Assembly (NCBI GenBank): GCA_040255445.1
Contig: JBDZUZ010000003.1
Location: 13,433 to 77,432 of the forward strand
Source: JBDZUZ01 sp040255445
GTDB taxonomy: Bacteria > Planctomycetota > Phycisphaerae > Phycisphaerales > UBA1924
Direction of reading: 5' to 3'
Length of the DNA: 64,000 nucleotides
Shown: in pieces, positions 26,279-35,297 of the stretch
How positions within the stretch are numbered: the stretch's first letter is position 1
How the letters are laid out: every line of letters begins with the position of its first letter
Made by a program: the position numbers and the translations under genes
The notes under the pieces: generated by a model
Told to the model about the DNA's origin: nothing
Seen by the model: the letters and a program-made list of their open reading frames with translations, nothing else
The model's database searches: none

Positions 26279-26483
26279 GGCCCAGTGTACTTGGGCCGTC
26301 CGTGGCTCGGCTGCGGCCGCCCATTCATGGATGACCGCGTGCGGGGGCTGATTGGGTGTTGGTCCCTAGACTCTCAGCCATCAGGTGGCGGGCCCGGGCC
26401 GCCGCCCCCGAACCCGACCAAGTGCTCCGGATTTCCGGGACTCCGAGAGCTGTCGGGCCGCGAAGCAACCCACGGAGGTCTGT

Positions 26484-27944
26484 TTGCCGTCGCACTCCAA
26501 TCGGAGGCTCTCGAATGTCGGTGCGGTCGCCGTCCTTGCCGCGGCGGTGTGCTGCTGCGCAAACGGCTGCCGTAACCCGGCAAAGGAGTCCTGGTCACCG
26601 GTGGAGGAGATGCCCGCATCGTTCGCGGCCACCGGAACCATCGAGGCGGGGGACCAGTGGTGGCATGCCTTCGAGAGCCCCGGCCTGAACCGGGCGGTCG
26701 AGGTTGCGCTGACGGACAACTTCGATCTTCTCGCCACCTGGGATCGGCTCGCCCAGGCGGAAGCGATCGCCCGGCGGGAGGGGGCCGAGCTCTACCCCCG
26801 GATCGATGGACAGGCCGAGGCCGCGCGTTCGCGCGGCGCCTCGGGCAACTACACCAACGCCTTCAGCGTCGGCCTGGTCGCGGGATACGAGGTCGACCTC
26901 TGGGGCCGGGTGCGTTCGTTGACGCGGGCGGCTCTGATCGATGTCGATGCGAGCGCGGCCGATGTGCAGACCGCGGCACTGACACTCGCCGCGGCGGTTG
27001 TCGAGACCTGGAACCGCCTGGGCGCTGCGGATGAGGAGATCCGGCTCCTGCAGGCGCAGATCGAGACCAATCGACAGGTCCTCGAACTGGTCACCGAACG
27101 CTTCCGCCAGGGCGTGGTCCAGGCGGCCGATGTGCTGCGGCAGCGCCAACTCGTCGAACAGACCGAGGGTCTGCTCCGGCTGGCCGAGCAGCGGCGCGAT
27201 GTGCTGCGGCACCAGCTCGCGGTCCTCATGGGCCGCCCGCCGCGGAGCGAACTCTCCGCGCTCGGTTTCCGCATCGAAGATGCGACGCTGGCGATGCCCG
27301 GCGAACTGCCGCGGACCGGTGTGCCCAGCGAGGTGCTGCAGCGTCGCCCCGATGTGCGCTCGGCCGAGCTGGGTGTGATCGCGCAGGATGAACGGGTCTG
27401 GGCAGCGGTCGCGGCCCGCTACCCGCGCCTGTCGCTCGCGGCGACCGTGTCGACCGGCGGCCCCCGCATCGAAGATGTCTTCCGCGACTTCGCCGCATCG
27501 ATCGCCGCGGGGCTCACAGCGCCCGTCTTCGATGGCGGGGAACTCCGCGCCGAGGCGGACCGCAACCGCGCCCTGCTCTCCGAGCGTGTGCGGGCCTATG
27601 GCGCTGCGGTCTTGCGGGCGCTGCAGGAGGTCGAGGATGCGATCGTTTCGGAGATCAGCCAGCGAGCGTACCTCGCGAGTCTCGAGCGGCAGCTCGAACT
27701 GGCGGCGGGCGTAATCGATCGAACGCGGGCGAGCTACCTGAACGGTCAGCTCGACTACCTGCGCGTGCTCGATGCACTGACCTCGCGGCAAAGCCTCGAA
27801 AGAACCTACCTGGATGCACGCTTGGAGCTGATGCTGCAACGGATCCGGCTCCACCGCGCGATCGCGGGCCCGCTCGAACTCGAGCGCCCCGCTCTGGCGG
27901 GGATCCGGCGTGATGCGGCGGACACGGAACCCGCGGCGAACTGA
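26484..27944 (+). CDS. NodT/TolC-family outer-membrane efflux lipoprotein
   Basis: The outer-membrane channel of the RND exporter (486 residues). TTG 26484 is the likely start: GGAGG lies at 26474-26478, five bases upstream, and it places a signal sequence and Cys-rich lipobox region (LAAAVCCCANGC) at the N-terminus. The body shows the two outer-membrane-efflux repeats: WWHAFESPGLNRAVEVAL, GYEVDLWGRVRSLTRAA, PSEVLQRRPDVRSAELG, GLTAPVFDGGELRAEAD and RTRASYLNGQLDYLRVLDAL. It is followed after nine bases by the adaptor gene. The duplicated domain should trimerise into a beta-barrel and periplasmic tunnel. Confidence 0.9.
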   Translation: MPSHSNRRLSNVGAVAVLAAAVCCCANGCRNPAKESWSPVEEMPASFAATGTIEAGDQWWHAFESPGLNRAVEVALTDNFDLLATWDRLAQAEAIARREGAELYPRIDGQAEAARSRGASGNYTNAFSVGLVAGYEVDLWGRVRSLTRAALIDVDASAADVQTAALTLAAAVVETWNRLGAADEEIRLLQAQIETNRQVLELVTERFRQGVVQAADVLRQRQLVEQTEGLLRLAEQRRDVLRHQLAVLMGRPPRSELSALGFRIEDATLAMPGELPRTGVPSEVLQRRPDVRSAELGVIAQDERVWAAVAARYPRLSLAATVSTGGPRIEDVFRDFAASIAAGLTAPVFDGGELRAEADRNRALLSERVRAYGAAVLRALQEVEDAIVSEISQRAYLASLERQLELAAGVIDRTRASYLNGQLDYLRVLDALTSRQSLERTYLDARLELMLQRIRLHRAIAGPLELERPALAGIRRDAADTEPAAN

Positions 27945-27953
27945 ATCGGCACG

Positions 27954-29360
27954 ATGCGAGACGACGACATGACGACAACGCTCGTTGAAGGCGATGAAAC
28001 GGCGGTGGGAGCCAGGCCCGGCAGGCCTGCGCGCGATGCGGACGCCGATACCGAGACGACCGACCGCCCGAATCGACTCCGGCCCGCGCGTATGCTCTGG
28101 CTCGCACTGACCCGCGTCGGCGTGCCGCTCGCCATCATCGCCCTCGCCGTGTACATCACAGTCCAGTTGCTGGCGACGGCGCCCGAGCCCGCCCGCACGG
28201 ACCGGGCGCGGCAGGCCGCGCTCGTCGAGATCGTGCCGATCACCCTGCTCCCCGAGCGTGTCACAATCGAGGCGATGGGCGTGGTGACGGCGGCCCGCAG
28301 TGTCGAGGTCAAGCCGCAGGTGCCGGGCCGCATCGAGTGGGTCAGCCCCCGGCTCGCGCCCGGCGCGGCCTTCGAGGCCGGCGAACCCATCGTCCGCATC
28401 GAGCGTGCCGACTTCGAGCTCGCGGTCCGGCAACGCGAGAGCGAGGTCCGCGTTGCCGCCGCGGCGGTGATCGAGGCACGGCGGCGGATGACGCTGGCAG
28501 AGACCGCCCTCAGGTTGGAGGAGGGCAATCAACGCGTCGCCCAGCGCGAATTCGAGCTCCTCGGCGAGGATGTCGGCGACAACCGCGCCCTGGTGCTCCG
28601 CGAACCGCAGCTCGCCGCGGCCCGCGCCGAGGTGGACGCGGCCGAGGCCGCCATCGAATCCGCCGAGGCCGCGCTCGAAGCCGCCCGGGCGGATCTGGAG
28701 AATGCACGCCTCGATCTCACCCGCACCGAGGTGGTTGCCCCGTTCGACGCGATCGTCAACCAGAAGATCGCCGACCTGGGCGACTATGTGGGGACATCCA
28801 CCTCCCTCGTTCACCTGCTCGGCACCGACACCGCGTGGATCGAACTCTCCGTCCCCGAACGCGACCTGCTCTGGATCGACATGCCCGGCCCCGACGGCCG
28901 CGGCGGCTCGACCGTCGAGATCCGCAACTCCGCCGCGTGGGGCGACGGCCGCACTCGCACGGGCCGCGTGCTGCGCCGATTCCCGACCGTCGATGCGGCG
29001 GGCCGGATGGCGAAGCTGCTCGTCGAGGTCGAGGATCCCTTCGCGGTCGAGGCTGATGACACACCGCCGCTGCTGGTGGGTACGTATGTCCGCTCGCAGA
29101 TCGAGGGCGTGCCGCCCGACCGAGGCGTGCTGATCCCGCGGTCCTGGGTGCGCGACGGCGATGTTGTCTGGGTCATGGATGCCGAAGACCGCCTGAGCAT
29201 CCGTCGCATCCAGGTCGGCTACCGCGGCTCCGAAACGGTCGTGGTCACCGATGGCCTGGCGCTGGGCGAGCGGGTCGTGGTCAGCGCGCTCGGCATCGCG
29301 ATCGACGGGATGCCGCTGCGGACCGGGGATCAGCCCGCCGTCGAGGAGAGCGGTTCATGA
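27954..29360 (+). CDS. RND efflux periplasmic adaptor (membrane fusion protein)
   Basis: The adaptor that links the inner-membrane RND pump to the NodT channel (468 residues). An N-terminal cytoplasmic stretch of about 45 residues precedes one TM segment (MLWLALTRVGVPLAIIALAV). Then come a lipoyl half (SVEVKPQVPGRIEWVSP), a helical hairpin rich in Ala, Glu and Arg (about 145-250), the second lipoyl half (VVAPFDAIVNQKIADLGDYV) and a beta-barrel and membrane-proximal domain. A start at 27969 is also possible. The stop overlaps the RND gene start as ATGA, indicating coupled translation. Confidence 0.92.
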   Translation: MRDDDMTTTLVEGDETAVGARPGRPARDADADTETTDRPNRLRPARMLWLALTRVGVPLAIIALAVYITVQLLATAPEPARTDRARQAALVEIVPITLLPERVTIEAMGVVTAARSVEVKPQVPGRIEWVSPRLAPGAAFEAGEPIVRIERADFELAVRQRESEVRVAAAAVIEARRRMTLAETALRLEEGNQRVAQREFELLGEDVGDNRALVLREPQLAAARAEVDAAEAAIESAEAALEAARADLENARLDLTRTEVVAPFDAIVNQKIADLGDYVGTSTSLVHLLGTDTAWIELSVPERDLLWIDMPGPDGRGGSTVEIRNSAAWGDGRTRTGRVLRRFPTVDAAGRMAKLLVEVEDPFAVEADDTPPLLVGTYVRSQIEGVPPDRGVLIPRSWVRDGDVVWVMDAEDRLSIRRIQVGYRGSETVVVTDGLALGERVVVSALGIAIDGMPLRTGDQPAVEESGS

Positions 29361-32300
29361 GGCGCGCCCGCAACCTTCCCGAGGGCGGCGGGAGCGTCGG
29401 GTGGATGGTCCGCAACGGCGTGACCCCCAACATCCTGATGCTCGCGCTCGTGCTGGGCGGGCTTTTCATCGCGACGCGGATCAAGCAGGAAGTCTTCCCC
29501 GAGTTCGTGATCGACGAGGTCAACGTCACGGTCGCCTACCCCGGCGCGAGCCCCGAGGAAGTCGAGCAAGGCATCGTCCTGGTCATCGAAGAGGCGATCC
29601 GCAGCGTCGAGAATGTCAAGGAGGTCCGCGCCACCGCCTCCGAGGGCTCCGGCCGCGTCACGGCCGAACTGATCGAGGGGAGCGACCGGCAGAAGGCGTA
29701 TCAGGACATTCAGCAGGAAGTCGCCCGGATCGACACCTTCCCCGACGACGCCGAGGAGCCCGAGGTCACGTTGAATGTCCGTCGCCGCGATGTGCTCGAG
29801 GTCGAGGTCTACGGCGGCGTCGATGAGTGGACACTGCGCGCTGCGGCGGAGCACGTCCGCGACATGCTCCTGCAGCACCCCGCGATCTCGCAGGTCGACT
29901 TCGAGGGAGCCCGCGATTACGAGATCATCGTCGAAGTGCCCGAGCACCAGCTCCGCCGCTTCGGGCTGACGATCCGCGATGTCGCCGACAAGATCGCCCG
30001 CACGGCCGTCGAGGTGCCCGCCGGCAAGATCGAGACCCGCGGCGGCGAGATCCTGCTCCGCGTGACCGAGCGTCGCGACTACGCGGCCCAGTACCAGCGC
30101 GTCCCCATCGTGACCAACCCCGATGGCTCCGCCGTGCTCCTGGAGGACATCGCGACGATCCGCGAGGGCTTTGAAGACACCGACGAGCAGGCCACCTTCA
30201 ACAACCAGCGCCGCATCGGGCTCGAGGTCTACCGCATCGGCGATGAAACGCCCATCGAGGTCGCCGAGGCCGCACGCGAGGTCATCGCCGCGGCGGTCGA
30301 GGAACTGCCCCCGGGGATCGACCTCAAGATCGTCAGCGACCGCTCCGACATCTACAAGCAGCGGCTGGAACTGCTCCTCAAGAACGCGTTCTTCGGCCTG
30401 ATCCTCGTCCTCGCGCTGCTCACGCTCTTCCTCGAGTTCAAGCTCGCCTTCTGGGTCACGATGGGGATCCCCATCTCGTTCCTGGGCGGCATGCTCTTCC
30501 TGCCCATCTTCGATGTCTCGATCAACATGATCTCGATGTTCGCGTTCATCATCGCGCTGGGCATCGTGGTCGACGATGCGATCGTGGCGGGCGAGAACAT
30601 CTTCGAGTACCGCCAACGCGGCATGAGCCTCGCCGAGGCCTCGATCAAGGGCGCCCGCGATGTGCTCGTGCCGGTGACCTTCTCGATCCTCACCAACATC
30701 ATCGCGTTCCTGCCCCTGCTCCTGATCCCGGGGCAGATGGGCATGATGTGGCGGGTGGTTCCCATAGTCGTCTGCTCGGTCTTCATCATCTCGCTGGTCG
30801 AGGCGATCTGGATCCTGCCGGCCCACCTGGCGCATGTCGACACCGAGCACCAGAAGGGCCTGGGCGCGGTGCTGCACCGCTGGCAGCAGGCCTTCAGCCG
30901 CTGGTTCTCGAGGACCGTCGAGCGGATCTACGGCCCTGTGCTCCGCGCCTGTCTCACCCACCGCGCCATCACGCTCGCCGCGGGGTTCTCGATCCTCGCC
31001 GTCACGCTCGCCTATATCGGCTCGGGCCGCCTGGGCTTCGTGCTCATGCCCAAGGTCGAGTCCGATGTCTCCGTCGTCACCGCGATGCTCCCCCTGGGCA
31101 CGCCCCTCGACCGAGCTAAAGCCGTCGAGAAGCAGCTGATCACCGCCGCGGAGGCAATCGTCGCCGAGAACGGCGGCGACAAGCTCTCGATCGGCATTTC
31201 CGGATCGGTCGAGGAGAACGAAGTCCAGGCCCGCGTCTACCTCACCGAGCCCAAGGTCCGGCCGATCACCACAACGCAGCTCACGCAACTGTGGCGCGAT
31301 CGCGTCGGCCCGATCACCGATGCCCAGTCCGTCCGCTTCGAGTCCGACCGCGGCGGCCCCGGCGGCGGGCCCGGGCTCACTGTCGAACTCAGCCACCGCA
31401 ACATCGCCACGCTCGACCGAGCCAGCGCAACGCTCGCCCAGCGGCTGCTCGAATACAGCGCGATCTCCGATGTCGACGACGGCTACACCCCCGGCAAGCG
31501 GCAGGTGAGCTTCCGCATCCTCCCCGAGTCCGAGAGCCTCGGCCTTACCGCGAGCGATGTGTCCTCGCAGCTCCGCGCTGCGTTCCAGGGCGTCGAGGCG
31601 ATCAAACAGCAACGCGGCCGCAGCGAGGTCACCGTCCGAGTCCGCCGCCCCGAGGCCGAGCGCATCAGCGAGTTCGACCTCGAGCAGATGGTGCTCCGCA
31701 CCCCATCGGGCGGGCAGGTGCCGCTCCTGGATGTCGCCGAGCCGATCGAGGGCCGCGCCTACACCACGATCGACCGCCGCGACGGCCGCCGCACCGTGTC
31801 GGTCACCGCCGATGTCGATCCCCCCGGCGAAGTCACCCGCATCCAGACCGACCTCGAGACCGCGATCCTCCCGCAGCTCGCGCGCGACTTCCCCGGTCTC
31901 ACCTACGGCTTCGAGGGCCGCCAGGCCGACATGCGTGAATCCTTCGACTCGCTCATCCAGGGCCTCGGGCTCTCGCTGCTGGGCATCTACGTGCTGCTCG
32001 CGATCCCCTTCAAGAGCTACGTGCAGCCTGTGATCGTCATGGCGGCGATCCCCTTCGGCATCGTCGGCGCTGCGCTGGGCCACATGATCATGGGCTACGA
32101 CCTCTCGATCATCAGCATCATGGGCATCGTCGCACTCGGCGGTGTCGTCGTGAACGACTCGCTCGTGCTCATCGACTACACCAACAAGCTCCACCGCGAT
32201 GAAGGCTTCACGCCCTTCGAGGCCGTGAGCAAAGCCGGCATCCGCCGCTTCCGGCCGATCCTGCTCACCACGCTCACAACCTTCGGCGGACTCGCCCCGA

Positions 32301-32518
32301 TGATCTTCGAGACCTCGCGTCAGGCCCGCTTCATGATCCCGATGGCGATCTCGCTCGGCTTCGGCATCCTCTTCGCCACCGTGCTGATCCTGATCATCGT
32401 GCCCGCGATGTACCTGGTGATCGAAGACGGCCGCAACGCCATCGCGCGGTTCCGCACCTGGGTCGGCCCCGACCAGCGCAGAGACCGCCTCGGCGGCCGC
32501 GAGGCCGATGTGGTCTAG
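29357..32518 (+). CDS. RND-superfamily inner-membrane exporter (AcrB-like)
   Basis: Proton-driven exporter, 1053 residues, the normal length for AcrB-type pumps. It has an N-terminal TM, a large periplasmic porter domain (VTVAYPGASPEEVEQGIVL and later parts), then multi-TM blocks. The GIVVDDAIVAGENIFEY stretch in TM4 has the conserved Asp pair of the proton relay. The second half repeats the plan, ending VILIIVPAMYLVIEDGR. Together with 26484-27944 and 27954-29360 it makes a complete tripartite system. The substrate is unknown. The start overlaps the adaptor stop by 4 bases; its stop overlaps the convergent DUF1801 gene stop by 4 bases. Confidence 0.95.
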   Translation: MRRARNLPEGGGSVGWMVRNGVTPNILMLALVLGGLFIATRIKQEVFPEFVIDEVNVTVAYPGASPEEVEQGIVLVIEEAIRSVENVKEVRATASEGSGRVTAELIEGSDRQKAYQDIQQEVARIDTFPDDAEEPEVTLNVRRRDVLEVEVYGGVDEWTLRAAAEHVRDMLLQHPAISQVDFEGARDYEIIVEVPEHQLRRFGLTIRDVADKIARTAVEVPAGKIETRGGEILLRVTERRDYAAQYQRVPIVTNPDGSAVLLEDIATIREGFEDTDEQATFNNQRRIGLEVYRIGDETPIEVAEAAREVIAAAVEELPPGIDLKIVSDRSDIYKQRLELLLKNAFFGLILVLALLTLFLEFKLAFWVTMGIPISFLGGMLFLPIFDVSINMISMFAFIIALGIVVDDAIVAGENIFEYRQRGMSLAEASIKGARDVLVPVTFSILTNIIAFLPLLLIPGQMGMMWRVVPIVVCSVFIISLVEAIWILPAHLAHVDTEHQKGLGAVLHRWQQAFSRWFSRTVERIYGPVLRACLTHRAITLAAGFSILAVTLAYIGSGRLGFVLMPKVESDVSVVTAMLPLGTPLDRAKAVEKQLITAAEAIVAENGGDKLSIGISGSVEENEVQARVYLTEPKVRPITTTQLTQLWRDRVGPITDAQSVRFESDRGGPGGGPGLTVELSHRNIATLDRASATLAQRLLEYSAISDVDDGYTPGKRQVSFRILPESESLGLTASDVSSQLRAAFQGVEAIKQQRGRSEVTVRVRRPEAERISEFDLEQMVLRTPSGGQVPLLDVAEPIEGRAYTTIDRRDGRRTVSVTADVDPPGEVTRIQTDLETAILPQLARDFPGLTYGFEGRQADMRESFDSLIQGLGLSLLGIYVLLAIPFKSYVQPVIVMAAIPFGIVGAALGHMIMGYDLSIISIMGIVALGGVVVNDSLVLIDYTNKLHRDEGFTPFEAVSKAGIRRFRPILLTTLTTFGGLAPMIFETSRQARFMIPMAISLGFGILFATVLILIIVPAMYLVIEDGRNAIARFRTWVGPDQRRDRLGGREADVV

Positions 32519-33138
32519 CGGCCTGCTTTCTTCGCGGTCTTCTTCGTCGCTTTCTTGGTTGACGTGCTCTTGCTTGCCGCCTTCTTGGCCGTCTTCTTCG
32601 CCGCGGCCTTCTTCACGGTCTTGGCGGTCGCTGACTTCGCAGTCTTCTTCCCCGCCGCCGCGCCGCCCGACTTCGCCCGCGCCTTCTGCGTGTGCAGGTT
32701 CCCTTCGTACCGCGCGATGTACGCCGCCGCCGGCATCCGCCGGATCACCTCGCCGACCACCTCCAGCGGCACATCCTCGATCCTCTTGAAGCGGATACAG
32801 CTCTTGCCCATGTCGAGCTTCTTGCCCGTCTTCTTCCAGGCCGATTCAAACCACGCGGCGAGCTCCGGATCCATGTACACACCCATGCAGTAGAACGCCA
32901 GGTGGTTCTTCTGCGATGCGATCGAAGCGAACGGCAACGGCTGCTTCGGATCGCAGTGGTACCCCGCCGGGAACACCCTGTGCGGCACGTAGTACCCGAT
33001 CATGCCGTACTGCACGCCCTCCTCGTAATCACCATCGAGGTTCGCGAGGATCACCTCCCGCAGCGACTCGATCGCGCTCCGGCGGTCCTCGGGCAGTTCT
33101 TTCAGATACGCGGCGACGGTGGTGGCTTTCGACTGCAT
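32515..33138 (-). CDS. DUF1801 protein with histone-H1-like Lys/Ala tail
   Basis: A 207-residue protein with a DUF1801 domain at about residues 1-150 (GVQYGMIGYYVPHRVFP, HLAFYCMGVYMDPELAAW, KSCIRFKRIEDVPLEVV). The last 55 residues are a low-complexity Lys/Ala/Thr tail (repeated KKTAKKA units), like the tails of bacterial H1-like or AlgP-type DNA-binding proteins. The tail suggests nucleic-acid binding; that is inference. ATG 33138 is the first in frame. Stop codons of this gene and the RND gene overlap on opposite strands. Confidence 0.85.
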   Translation of the reverse strand: MQSKATTVAAYLKELPEDRRSAIESLREVILANLDGDYEEGVQYGMIGYYVPHRVFPAGYHCDPKQPLPFASIASQKNHLAFYCMGVYMDPELAAWFESAWKKTGKKLDMGKSCIRFKRIEDVPLEVVGEVIRRMPAAAYIARYEGNLHTQKARAKSGGAAAGKKTAKSATAKTVKKAAAKKTAKKAASKSTSTKKATKKTAKKAGR

Positions 33139-33172
33139 GCGATCAGTCTACCGCCCGCGTCCGGATGCGCGA

Positions 33173-34156
33173 TCAGAACCCCCGCTGCGTCCGCCGCAGC
33201 AGGTAGATCAAGAGCGGCCCCCCGATCAGCGCCGTCAGCACACTGATCGGCAGCCGCCCCGTAGGCAGGTCGATCGACCGCACCAGTGTGTCGGCGCCCA
33301 CCACCAGCAGCGCGCCCGCCAGCGCACTGCCGACCACCAGCGGCCCGTGCCGCGGCCCCGCGAACAGCCGCACCGCGTGCGGGCAGATCAGCCCGACAAA
33401 CCCCACCGGCCCCGCCAGCAGCACCGACGCCGTGGTGAGAACCCCCGCCAGCCCGAACTGCACCGCCCGCAGCGGCCCGATGCTCACACCCACCGACCTG
33501 GCTTCGTCCTCCCCCAACGCCGCGGCGTCCATCGCCCGGCCCGCCCCGACGGCAACCAGCACCCCGGCCAGCACGATCCCGCCCAGCACCGCCAGTTCCG
33601 CCCCCCGCACATCGTCCCGCAGCGACCCCAGCAGCAGCCGCGACGCCGCGACCCCCTGATCCGGGAGCAGGTGCCGCACCAGTTGGATCCCCGCCCCGCA
33701 CAGGATCGCCACGATCACCCCGACCAGGATGATCGATACTGGATCAATCAACCCGCGCCGCTGCCCGAACGCGTACACGAGGCCCAGCGCCCCTACCGAC
33801 CCGACCAGCGCCGCCGCCCCTGTCACCGGACCGCCCGCCCCCGCGTACGCCAACCCCTGCCCGGCCAGATACGCGCCATACACCGCGACCATCACCCCCA
33901 GCCCCGCCCCCGACGCCAGTCCCAGCAAGTCCGGTGACGCCAACGGGTTGCGCAGGAGCGACTGCAGCAGCACGCCCGCCACCGCCAGCGCGGCCCCGAC
34001 CGCCGCCCCCGTTCCCACCCGCATCAGCCGGATCTCCAGCAGCTGCCGCGTCACCTCCGGGTCGACCCCGCTCCCCCCAACCGCCAGACGCGCCGCCACC
34101 GCCGCCGCGAGCGCGGCGAGGAGCAGGATCAGGGTGAGGGCCTCGCGCTGGTTCAC
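33173..34156 (-). CDS. BtuC/FecCD-type ABC transporter permease
   Basis: A type II ABC importer permease (327 residues) with about 9-10 TM segments. Family features are the N-terminal TM, RLMRVGTGAAVGAALAVAGVLLQSLLRNPLASPDLLGLASGAGLG, the VGPVGFVGLICPHAVRLFAGP loop that contacts the ATPase, and the C-terminal LPISVLTALIGGPLLIYLLRR. It would import a metal chelate or corrinoid. No ATPase or binding-protein gene is next to it, so the partners must lie elsewhere. The start is GTG 34156; no good Shine-Dalgarno is seen on the minus strand. Confidence 0.9.
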   Translation of the reverse strand: MNQREALTLILLLAALAAAVAARLAVGGSGVDPEVTRQLLEIRLMRVGTGAAVGAALAVAGVLLQSLLRNPLASPDLLGLASGAGLGVMVAVYGAYLAGQGLAYAGAGGPVTGAAALVGSVGALGLVYAFGQRRGLIDPVSIILVGVIVAILCGAGIQLVRHLLPDQGVAASRLLLGSLRDDVRGAELAVLGGIVLAGVLVAVGAGRAMDAAALGEDEARSVGVSIGPLRAVQFGLAGVLTTASVLLAGPVGFVGLICPHAVRLFAGPRHGPLVVGSALAGALLVVGADTLVRSIDLPTGRLPISVLTALIGGPLLIYLLRRTQRGF

Positions 34157-34245
34157 AGGAGGGCTGGGAGGGTTCGTATCCCTGTTGGGGTTCTTGTCGT
34201 GCGGGGCTATTATCGTGCCCCATTCAGGAAACGGAGCCGACCGAC

Positions 34246-34686
34246 GTGGCCAAGAAGACCTTCCGCTGCCAGCTCGTGACCCCGACCGCCCGCGTGACGG
34301 ACGATGAGGCGCTCTACGTGAACCTCCCGCTCTGGGACGGCCTCATGGGCTTCATCCCCGGCCGCGGCCCCATCCTTGCCCGTCTGGGCATGGGCGAGAT
34401 GACCATGGAGTTTCAGGATAAGGACCACGGCGGCGTCGTGACGCGGTCCTTCTTCGTCGAGGGCGGCACCGCCAAGATGGAGAACGATGTCCTGACCGTC
34501 CTGGCCGACACGGCCATCCCCGCCGAGGAACTGACCGTCAACAGCGCCGAGGCCGAGTGGCGGGCGGCGAACGCGATGCCGGCGGGCAGCGGCGCGACCG
34601 CCCTGGCTCAGGCCGATGCCAAGACCGCGGCGATGGACCGGGCGCGGGCGAAGATGGTGATCGCGAAGAAGAGCGACGGTATCTGA
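34246..34686 (+). CDS. atpC: ATP synthase F1 subunit epsilon
   Basis: The epsilon subunit of F-type ATP synthase (146 residues). It shows the N-terminal beta-sandwich pattern FRCQLVTPTARVTDDEALYVNLP and GFIPGRGPILARLGMGEM, a strand block ending ENDVLTVLADTAIPAEEL, and a C-terminal helical part with Ala-rich helices. The start is GTG 34246, with CAGGAA and GGAG upstream. Usually this gene ends the atp operon after atpD; here it is alone between a permease gene and smpB. A terminator follows. It probably still joins the F1 rotor with subunits encoded elsewhere. Confidence 0.9.
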   Translation: MAKKTFRCQLVTPTARVTDDEALYVNLPLWDGLMGFIPGRGPILARLGMGEMTMEFQDKDHGGVVTRSFFVEGGTAKMENDVLTVLADTAIPAEELTVNSAEAEWRAANAMPAGSGATALAQADAKTAAMDRARAKMVIAKKSDGI

Positions 34687-34712
34687 CGGTTCAAGGAACG
34701 CGATCGATCACG

Positions 34713-34749
34713 GGGCGGTCCCGAGCGGGCCGCCCTGTTCACTTTTGCC
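34713..34749 (+). terminator. Probable intrinsic terminator of atpC
   Basis: A GC-rich stem (GGGCGG-t-CCCG with CGGGCCGCCC, one bulged T) and a two-base loop are followed by a T-rich stretch ending in TTTT, 27 bases after the atpC stop. Confidence 0.6.
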
Positions 34750-34778
34750 CCGTCCACGCTTGTCTTGCCTGATACCGC

Positions 34779-35258
34779 TCAGGCCTTGCGGCTCATCGCC
34801 CGCTGGATATCGCGGTCCGACTCGCGCTTGGCGATCGTCTGCCGCTTGTCCTGCGACGACTTGCCGCGGGCGACGCCGATCAGGAGCTTGGCCCAGCCGT
34901 TCTTGAAATACAGCTTGATCGGCACGATGGTCATGCCCTTGACGCCGACCGCCTTGGCCATCTTCGCGATCTCGCGCTTGTGCGCCAGCAGCAGCCGCGG
35001 CCGGACCGGCTTGTGGCCCATCGTCCCGGCCGGGCCGTACTCGCCGATGTTCACCTGATGGAGCAGCAGCGCTGGCGGATTCTCCTGCACGCGGACGAAG
35101 CCTTCGCCCAGCGAGACCAGCCCCGCCCGAACCGCCTTGACCTCCGACCCCCGCAGGGCGATCCCGACCTCGAGGGTCTCATCAATGTGATACTGGAACC
35201 GGGCCTTGCGGTTCTCGATCTCGCGGTTCTGGGATGGGTCTTCCTTCTTCTTGGCCAT
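34779..35258 (-). CDS. smpB: SsrA-binding protein SmpB
   Basis: SmpB brings tmRNA to stalled ribosomes for trans-translation. The protein has 159 residues. Visible family features are RKARFQYHIDETLEVGIALRGSEVKAVR, SLGEGFVRV, LLLHQVNIGEYGP, HKPVRPRLLLAHKREI and the conserved KNGWAKLLIGVARGKSSQDKRQTIAKRESDRDI, followed by the basic C-terminal tail. ATG 35258 gives the standard MAKKKEDP start. No tmRNA gene is seen in the window. Divergent from 35298-36017 by 39 bases. Confidence 0.95.
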   Translation of the reverse strand: MAKKKEDPSQNREIENRKARFQYHIDETLEVGIALRGSEVKAVRAGLVSLGEGFVRVQENPPALLLHQVNIGEYGPAGTMGHKPVRPRLLLAHKREIAKMAKAVGVKGMTIVPIKLYFKNGWAKLLIGVARGKSSQDKRQTIAKRESDRDIQRAMSRKA

Positions 35259-35297
35259 GGGCAAGAGGGGAGGATACGCGGCTGGTAGAGTGTCGGC

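Noticed and set aside
29330..32194. 954-codon minus-strand open frame opposite the RND gene
   Set aside because: Asp/Arg/Glu-rich antisense product, no domain; the RND pump is certain.
33173..34156. Part of the metal ABC operon at 36.8-41.5 kb
   Set aside because: It is a BtuC/FecCD-type permease, a different family from the TroC/D permeases, and is separated by four genes.
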